Positions 6,778 to 10,718 of a stretch of DNA of 10,718 bases are shown piece after piece. The DNA comes from Actinomycetota bacterium. GTDB lineage: Bacteria; Actinomycetota; Acidimicrobiia; Acidimicrobiales; Ilumatobacteraceae. Location: assembly GCA_005801025.1 (NCBI GenBank), contig SYDZ01000082.1, positions 1 to 10,718 of the forward strand, read 5' to 3'. Each line of letters opens with the position of its first letter. Positions within the stretch are counted from its first letter, which is position 1. The notes beneath the pieces were generated by a model. The model worked only from the letters and a program-made list of their open reading frames with translations. It was not told the origin of the DNA and did not search any database. A program made the translations under genes and the position numbers.

Positions 6778-8168
6778 GACTGATCGTCTTGATTGACTGG
6801 ATGCCGTTTTGATGTCCGTCTAGCTCTGCGAACGGCCAATCGCTCCCTAGAGGTTGCGGTGTTGGGAACTTCGCCGAGGCCCCTTGCTGAACTATCGCTC
6901 ACTCGGATGAGTAGTGCCAGCAAGATATAGTTGGCGACAAGGCTTGAGCCCCCGTAACTGACAAAAGGCAATGTGATGCCAGTTAAGGGAACGACGCGTA
7001 TGACTCCACCAATGATGATGAAAGCCTGTGTCCCAAGAATCGTTGTGAGACCAACAGCAAAAAGTTTTTCAAATGGGCGATGTGTGCGCATTGCGGTACG
7101 TAGACCTGCTCCGATGAGAAGTAAAAACGCGATGAGAATCGCCGTCGCGCCAAAGAGTCCCATCTCTTCGCCAATCGCTGCGAAGATGAAGTCGTTCTTC
7201 GCTTCTGGAATGCGGGTTGGGTCTCCGAGCCCCAAGCCAGTACCGCTGACGCCACCGCTACCGAGTGCATACATGGCTTGAGCGATCTGAAAGCCTTTGG
7301 CGTCATACCGACTCCATGGGTCAAGCCAAATAGCGAAACGGGTTTGCACATGATCAAACATGAAATAAGCCGCCGTGGTTCCGGCAACGAAAAGTCCAAG
7401 ACCGATGATGAGAAAACTCGTCTTTTCTGTAGCGACCCAGACCATGACAATGAACAAGGTGAAGAACAACAAACTTGATCCGAGATCTTTTTGTCCAACC
7501 ATGAGGACGACGGAAAATCCCCACGCAGAAAGCAGTGGCAGCAAGTGGCGCGGCTCGGGAAGATTGAGTCGACCGACTTTCCATGTGCCCGACGAAATGA
7601 GTTCGCGATTTTCCGCTAGGTAGCCGGCGAAAAATAAAGCCAAAGCTAGTTTGGCAAATTCTCCAGGTTGAAAGTTGATGGGTCCAACACTCACCCAAAT
7701 GCGCGCCCCACCTGATGAGAAACCGATTCTTGGAACCATAGGAAGCAACAACAAACCAGCGCCCAAAAAGAAGAATGTCCATGTGTAGCGTGCTAAATCA
7801 TTAACTCGTTGGACAAGGAAAAGAACAGCAATAAAGCACGCCACGCCAATAAAAGTCCATGTCGTCTGCAGACCTGCAAGGCGTTCAGATAGTCGGGCAA
7901 TCATCACGTAACCGAGACCATTCAGCAGAACGGCAACTGGGAGCACAGTTGAATCAGCACCCTGCGCCAACCAGCGCACACCAATATGGGCCGACATCAG
8001 TACCAACAAAAGAACAGCCAGAAAGGGGAGGATTCGTGGCGGTATGACAGAGTTTTTCCCGAGCGAAGCCAAGGTGTAGGCGGTGGCCGTAATCATTGCG
8101 GCCATGAAAACCAATTGAAACTCGGTTGAGCGCCGCGCCGCGCCGATGGGTTGGCTGGTGCCGTTCAC
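6774..8168 (-). CDS. rodA: SEDS peptidoglycan glycosyltransferase RodA/FtsW
   Basis: SEDS-family membrane enzyme that polymerises lipid II into glycan strands, paired with a class B penicillin-binding protein. I take the start as GTG 8168, which overlaps the pstP stop by 4 bases (GTGA) and yields 464 residues, close to mycobacterial RodA. A longer frame to 8228 would lie inside pstP and begin with an uncharacteristic Cys/His-rich stretch. Roughly ten to twelve hydrophobic helices are visible. Family motifs include GARIWVSVGPINFQPGEFAK (154-173), the catalytic-type aspartate D283 in WLDPWSRYDAKGFQ, IPEAKNDFIFAAIGEE (320-335) and LPFVSYGGSS (400-409). The C-terminal tail (440-464) is cytoplasmic-looking and strongly basic. 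RodA and FtsW are hard to separate by sequence. The neighbour pbpA and the gene order favour the RodA-type member, although its exact role (elongation or septum) is inferred. Confidence 0.93.
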   Translation of the reverse strand: MNGTSQPIGAARRSTEFQLVFMAAMITATAYTLASLGKNSVIPPRILPFLAVLLLVLMSAHIGVRWLAQGADSTVLPVAVLLNGLGYVMIARLSERLAGLQTTWTFIGVACFIAVLFLVQRVNDLARYTWTFFFLGAGLLLLPMVPRIGFSSGGARIWVSVGPINFQPGEFAKLALALFFAGYLAENRELISSGTWKVGRLNLPEPRHLLPLLSAWGFSVVLMVGQKDLGSSLLFFTLFIVMVWVATEKTSFLIIGLGLFVAGTTAAYFMFDHVQTRFAIWLDPWSRYDAKGFQIAQAMYALGSGGVSGTGLGLGDPTRIPEAKNDFIFAAIGEEMGLFGATAILIAFLLLIGAGLRTAMRTHRPFEKLFAVGLTTILGTQAFIIIGGVIRVVPLTGITLPFVSYGGSSLVANYILLALLIRVSDSSARGLGEVPNTATSRERLAVRRARRTSKRHPVNQDDQS

Positions 8169-9088
8169 TGAGCCGATGTGATAGCGGAAATGATCACCGC
8201 AACAGTGATCGCTGCTGCGGCCAACCACATCGCGTACGTCCCAACTCTGAACCAGGGCGAAGGCGAAGTAGTGGAGGCAGGTCGCTCAACGTTGCGGATA
8301 CTCTCGGCGATGCTCTCACTTGGCTGATTACTCTCGGGAGCGGTGATCAGTTCGCTAGGTACTACTTCAAAGTCGACCACAACAACGGTGATGTTGTCTC
8401 GTCCACCATTGCGATTGGCGAGATTCACTAAACGATCTGATACATCTTGTGCAGAAACCGAGGCCCGAATCTCATTCTCAATCTCGGCGTCATCGGCTTC
8501 ATCAACGAGTCCGTCGCTACACAAAATGTAACGGTCACCATCTTCGACTATTCGTCCTTCAACATCGGCAAGAACCCACGATTCAATACCCATAGCGCGC
8601 AGAACAATATTTCGCTGAAAGTGCACGCGCGCTTCAGCGCGCGAGATGACACCACGATCAACAAGGGTTTGCACATGGGAGTGATCTTTAGTCACTTGAT
8701 GTAATTCGTTGTGCCGCCACAAATAAGTTCGACTGTCACCAACATTGGCAACAACGATCTTATTTTCAAGAGGATTAATGACAACTAAACCGGTCAGGGT
8801 GGTTCCCATGCCATTTTTATTTGGATCGTGCATGGCTTCCATATATATGGCGGTGTTCGCCGTGGAGATGGCATCACTCACGAGTTCTGGTGACGTGAGG
8901 GGGGATGACTGCGAAAGATAGATCTCCGCAAGGGTACGCACGGCGATGTCACTCGCAACTTCGCCAGCGCGGTGTCCACCCATTCCATCGGCCACAAAGT
9001 ACAAACCATCAATGGCGATATAACTATCTTCGTTGCCAGTGCGCACTTGACCGACATGGGTCGTCGCTCCATAGGTCGCTGAAATCAT
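8165..9088 (-). CDS. pstP: PP2C-family Ser/Thr phosphatase PstP
   Basis: Metal-dependent protein phosphatase of 307 residues that removes phosphates placed by PknB. The catalytic PPM domain (about 3-240) has the expected metal and phosphate residues: R16, the NED triplet ending in D21, D34-G35 in VADGMGGH, VGDSR (D118), SDG (D192) and RDN (D231). A Pro/Ser-rich linker (245-280) precedes one membrane helix (284-303) and only about four residues beyond it. Mycobacterial PstP is about 514 residues with a sizeable part outside the cell, so this copy essentially lacks that domain. The ATG overlaps the fhaB stop by 4 bases (ATGA), and its own stop overlaps the next gene by 4 bases, showing tight translational coupling. 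It sits between an FHA adaptor and the wall-synthesis pair, as in other actinobacteria. Confidence 0.95.
   Translation of the reverse strand: MISATYGATTHVGQVRTGNEDSYIAIDGLYFVADGMGGHRAGEVASDIAVRTLAEIYLSQSSPLTSPELVSDAISTANTAIYMEAMHDPNKNGMGTTLTGLVVINPLENKIVVANVGDSRTYLWRHNELHQVTKDHSHVQTLVDRGVISRAEARVHFQRNIVLRAMGIESWVLADVEGRIVEDGDRYILCSDGLVDEADDAEIENEIRASVSAQDVSDRLVNLANRNGGRDNITVVVVDFEVVPSELITAPESNQPSESIAESIRNVERPASTTSPSPWFRVGTYAMWLAAAAITVAVIISAITSAQ
8626..8643. repeat. GC-only palindrome inside pstP
   Basis: CGCGCGCT (8626-8633) and AGCGCGCG (8636-8643) are perfect inverse partners around a 2-base centre. They fall in codons for the Arg-Ala-Glu-Ala-Arg stretch (R150-R154 region) of PstP. On RNA this would make a strong hairpin. 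It may only reflect Arg/Ala codon use. Confidence 0.55.
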
Positions 9089-9576
9089 TTGTTGGCCTCA
9101 ATGATGACTCGGCCGATTTGCAAACGGTCACCGATCTGTAAAAGAACCTTGTCTGTGATCCGTTCATTATTGAGAAATGTGCCATTAGTTGATGACAAGT
9201 CTTCCACTGTTGTCAGGCCTTCATTGAGAGTCATGCGGGCATGATGAGTGCTGGCGAATTCATCATCACCAATACTTAAGTCGTTGTTTTCGCCGCGCCC
9301 GATGGTATAGCCAGATTCATTGACGGTGAAGGTAAAACCTTTGAGGTGTGCTGGCGCCACGACTTTCATATGGGTGACACGATACGGGCGATCGACCTTG
9401 ACCGCTCCTGGAATGGCACCTGAAGGGGGTCGGATGGTTGCATTTGGTGGCCGAGGCGATCGATTCATCGCTGGTAACCGAACTTCATTCCACACGGCCC
9501 ACAAAACTCGGGCAAAGAACAAATAGAGCACCAGTAACAATGCCACTTTTAAGATGCTGAGCAATTGGTCAGTCAT
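9085..9576 (-). CDS. fhaB: Membrane-anchored FHA-domain protein FhaB (FipA-like)
   Basis: This 163-residue adaptor reads phosphothreonine marks made by PknB-type kinases. In mycobacteria FhaB/FipA links FtsZ and FtsQ during division. Residues 5-28 are one N-terminal membrane helix. A Pro-rich linker (34-63) follows, then a C-terminal FHA domain (about 80-160) with the phosphopeptide-binding residues G93-R94 (TIGRGENN), S109 and H112 (ASTHHAR), and N131-G132 (SSTNGTFLN). Length equals mycobacterial FhaB (about 155). ATG 9576 is preceded by GAGGG about 10 bases away. The gene follows fhaA after 24 bases and overlaps pstP by 4 bases. Confidence 0.94.
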   Translation of the reverse strand: MTDQLLSILKVALLLVLYLFFARVLWAVWNEVRLPAMNRSPRPPNATIRPPSGAIPGAVKVDRPYRVTHMKVVAPAHLKGFTFTVNESGYTIGRGENNDLSIGDDEFASTHHARMTLNEGLTTVEDLSSTNGTFLNNERITDKVLLQIGDRLQIGRVIIEANK

Positions 9577-9600
9577 GGTCGTTAAGCCCTCAGTGAAGGC

Positions 9601-10263
9601 CTACTGTGCCTCGAAGCGCACGGTGTAAGTTCCCACAGAAATGATGTCGCCATGGCGCAGAGTTCGCGGTGCGGTGATAGTGACTCCGTTGACTTTGGTG
9701 CCGTTGGTCGAGGCAAGATCGGTGACTGTGTGAGCGTCAGCAAGAAAAGTGATCTCAGCGTGACGACGACTGACATTGGAATCATCAAAGGGGATATCAC
9801 AGTCACTCGAACGTCCAATGACCACTGGCGCAGTACCTACATTGATCCGGCGATCGTCGGCGAGAACTAATACTGCGGTGCCTAAGACTGCTTGCGTTTT
9901 TCGGACGACTGATTCAATGTCTATTCGACCAGTACTGAGATTCTCATCGCTTCTGATTGTCACGAGGACGGTTCCGCGCAGATGGTAACCCTCATCGGTG
10001 CAATACTCCTTGACAGCCTCAACTAGTTCGTCAGTCAGGGCAGCTTCAATTTCAGCCAAAGCGGCTTGGTCGGTGAGTGAAAGGCTGATGATGAATTCAT
10101 TGGGGACAACTCGCCGGCCCTTCACATCAACGGCGCGCTTGCTGTCAATTTCTTTGACGAGTCGGCGACCGATCTCAATGGGGCGAACACTGCTTTTGAA
10201 TGCGCGACTGAACATGCCTTCAACCATACGCCCTAGTCCATTCTCAAAAGATTGTAAGCCCAC
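9601..10263 (-). CDS. fhaA: DUF3662 and FHA-domain protein FhaA, short form
   Basis: FhaA is a cytoplasmic phosphothreonine-binding adaptor. In mycobacteria it interacts with the MurJ-like protein MviN and with PknB, restraining or steering wall synthesis at poles and septa. This 220-residue copy has the N-terminal DUF3662 domain (about 1-125, beginning LQSFENGLGRMVEGMFSRAF) joined almost directly to a C-terminal FHA domain (about 131-217) with G150-R151-S152, S165 and H168 (VSRRHAE), and N187-G188 (ASTNGTKVN). Mycobacterial FhaA is about 527 residues because of a long disordered linker, which is missing here. GTG 10263 is chosen because it gives the family N-terminus; M13 would remove conserved residues. 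No clear ribosome site is seen. It is the first gene of the leftward block, so its upstream region carries the likely main promoter. Confidence 0.93.
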   Translation of the reverse strand: MGLQSFENGLGRMVEGMFSRAFKSSVRPIEIGRRLVKEIDSKRAVDVKGRRVVPNEFIISLSLTDQAALAEIEAALTDELVEAVKEYCTDEGYHLRGTVLVTIRSDENLSTGRIDIESVVRKTQAVLGTAVLVLADDRRINVGTAPVVIGRSSDCDIPFDDSNVSRRHAEITFLADAHTVTDLASTNGTKVNGVTITAPRTLRHGDIISVGTYTVRFEAQ

Positions 10264-10330
10264 AGAAATGCTCAGGGTATCGGGGGTTGGGGTGTTGGTG
10301 AGTGCAGGGATACCCTGAAGGCTGTTACTC
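10264..10330. promoter_or_regulatory. Divergent control region of fhaA block and tRNA-Leu
   Basis: These 67 bases separate the leftward fhaA block from the rightward tRNA. They contain a perfect 9-base inverted repeat, TCAGGGTAT (10272-10280) and ATACCCTGA (10310-10318). A second overlapping palindrome is CAGGG-ATA-CCCTG (10305-10317). A G-rich run (10275-10309) has three close runs of three or more G and a fourth further on. For the tRNA, TTGGGG (10287-10292) and TACCCT (10311-10316) are 18 bases apart and could be -35 and -10 boxes. For fhaA, TACCCT on the minus strand lies 10 bases before the GTG. The promoter assignments are weak guesses. The repeats are certain. Confidence 0.5.
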
Positions 10331-10413
10331 GGGCGAGTGGCGAAATGGCAGACGCGCTAGCTTCAGGTGCTAGTGATCGTAAGATCGTGGGGGTTCAAGT
10401 CCCCCCTCGCCCA
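10331..10413 (+). tRNA. tRNA-Leu (anticodon CAG)
   Basis: A full class II cloverleaf of 83 bases is visible. The acceptor stem GGGCGAG (10331-10337) pairs with CTCGCCC (10406-10412), with discriminator A10413. The D stem is GCG/CGC. The anticodon stem CTAGC (10357-10361) pairs with GCTAG (10369-10373) around the loop TTCAGGT, putting CAG at 10364-10366, which reads CUG leucine codons. A long variable arm (10374-10388) has a GATC-GTAA-GATC hairpin typical of tRNA-Leu or tRNA-Ser, and GGGGG-TTCAAGT-CCCCC forms the T arm. CCA is not encoded. The 3' end is intact, with no sign of an integrated element. A leucine tRNA beside fhaA is also the arrangement in Mycobacterium. Confidence 0.97.
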
Positions 10414-10461
10414 CTAGACGCTGGGTTAGCCTCGATGGTCGGTCTGTTCTAGGGTGCATCT

Positions 10462-10718
10462 ATGAACACCATCACGTCAGAGATGCCTCAACGACTTGCC
10501 AACTTGCGGCGTTGGAATCTGGCCCTGGGGTTCTTGCACGCCGTGCAGGCACTGGCGATTCTGTTAATGGCGGGGAACTTCGCAATCACTATTACTTCCA
10601 ACTTTCCCGTCGGTCCTCCGGGAACGCGCTTGGAAATGCCACGAAGTTTATTCGACCTCGCTGTCGGACCAGCCGTTGCTGTTTTCCTTGCTCTGGCAGC
10701 GATTGATCATCTGTTGAC
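10462..10718 (+). CDS. Heliorhodopsin, 5' part
   Basis: The first 85 residues of a gene cut by the window end. Heliorhodopsins are seven-helix retinal proteins with inverted topology (N-terminus inside), thought to sense light rather than pump ions. The visible part shows helix 1 (about 17-37, WNLALGFLHAVQALAILL), then NFAITITSNFPVGPPGT, which matches the family's loop signature between helices 1 and 2 (DFALP...GPPGT in the founding protein 48C12), and helix 2 (about 66-85). H26 and H83 sit 57 residues apart, the same spacing as the conserved H23 and H80 of 48C12. The retinal-binding lysine in helix 7 and the glutamate counterion in helix 3 lie beyond the window and cannot be checked. ATG 10462 is preceded by AGGG (10451-10454) at 7 bases. 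It follows tRNA-Leu by 48 bases that show no clear terminator or promoter. Confidence 0.87.
   Translation, partial: MNTITSEMPQRLANLRRWNLALGFLHAVQALAILLMAGNFAITITSNFPVGPPGTRLEMPRSLFDLAVGPAVAVFLALAAIDHLL

Noticed and set aside
6983..7498. A 171-codon frame overlapping rodA/ftsW on the same strand
   Set aside because: The RodA/FtsW frame carries all SEDS motifs across the same bases. The alternative is a shifted-frame shadow rich in Ser, Cys and Arg.
8169..8228. Twenty-residue N-terminal extension of RodA/FtsW
   Set aside because: It lies within pstP coding sequence and gives an unlikely Cys/His-rich start. The GTG at 8168 with the 4-base GTGA overlap matches the coupling seen at the neighbouring junctions.
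10331..10461. Integration (att) site at the tRNA-Leu 3' end
   Set aside because: The tRNA is intact, no second copy of its 3' end is seen in the window, and no integrase or phage gene is adjacent.
10512..10706. A 64-codon plus-strand frame near the window end
   Set aside because: It overlaps the heliorhodopsin frame, which begins at 10462, has a ribosome site and carries family signatures.
1..10718. CRISPR array, transposon, toxin-antitoxin or defence island
   Set aside because: No regularly spaced repeats, terminal inverted repeats, transposase or nuclease motifs were seen. Apart from the partial first gene and the small zinc-ribbon protein, every gene fits a known core or heliorhodopsin family.

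Overview
The window looks like chromosomal DNA of an actinobacterium, most likely a freshwater member of the Acidimicrobiia. The reading comes from gene content rather than a database match. A block in the order fhaA-fhaB-pstP-rodA/ftsW-pbpA-pknB, flanked by trpG, crgA and a tRNA-Leu(CAG), is the classical actinobacterial cell-envelope and division block. In Mycobacterium (Rv0011c to Rv0020c) this block lies close to dnaA and the replication origin. The base composition looks moderate (near 50% G+C by eye), and the last gene is the start of a heliorhodopsin. Both fit aquatic actinobacteria better than soil ones. The class-level assignment is an inference.

Layout. Bases 3-548 (+) hold the 3' end of an unrecognised gene. 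Bases 629-1798 (+) encode an acetyl-CoA acyltransferase (thiolase). Bases 1807-2076 (+) encode a very small protein with one membrane segment and a C-x2-C...H-C zinc-ribbon. Bases 2096-2145 hold a nested inverted repeat whose inner arms are two perfect TTATCCACA DnaA-box sequences facing each other. Bases 2148-2465 (-) encode CrgA. Bases 2558-3136 (+) encode a class I glutamine amidotransferase (TrpG/PabA). Bases 3144-10263 (-) are one compact gene string read from right to left: fhaA, fhaB, pstP, rodA/ftsW, pbpA, pknB. Bases 10331-10413 (+) are tRNA-Leu(CAG). Bases 10462 to the window end (+) begin a heliorhodopsin, cut by the window edge.

How the genes work together. PknB is a membrane Ser/Thr kinase with four extracellular PASTA repeats that, by family knowledge, sense peptidoglycan fragments or lipid II. 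PstP is the opposing phosphatase. FhaA and FhaB are phosphothreonine-reading FHA adaptors. RodA/FtsW polymerises glycan strands and PbpA cross-links them. CrgA is a small two-pass membrane protein that helps recruit the septal machinery. The block couples growth and septum signalling to wall synthesis. It is reduced compared with mycobacteria: there is no pknA, FhaA lacks its long central linker, PstP lacks a large extracytoplasmic domain, and PknB keeps only one of the two mycobacterial activation-loop threonines.

No mobile element, CRISPR array, phage or defence gene was seen. The least explained items are the DnaA-box palindrome between convergent genes, the repeat-rich and G-rich divergent region before fhaA and tRNA-Leu, the heliorhodopsin next to the tRNA, and the small zinc-ribbon membrane protein.
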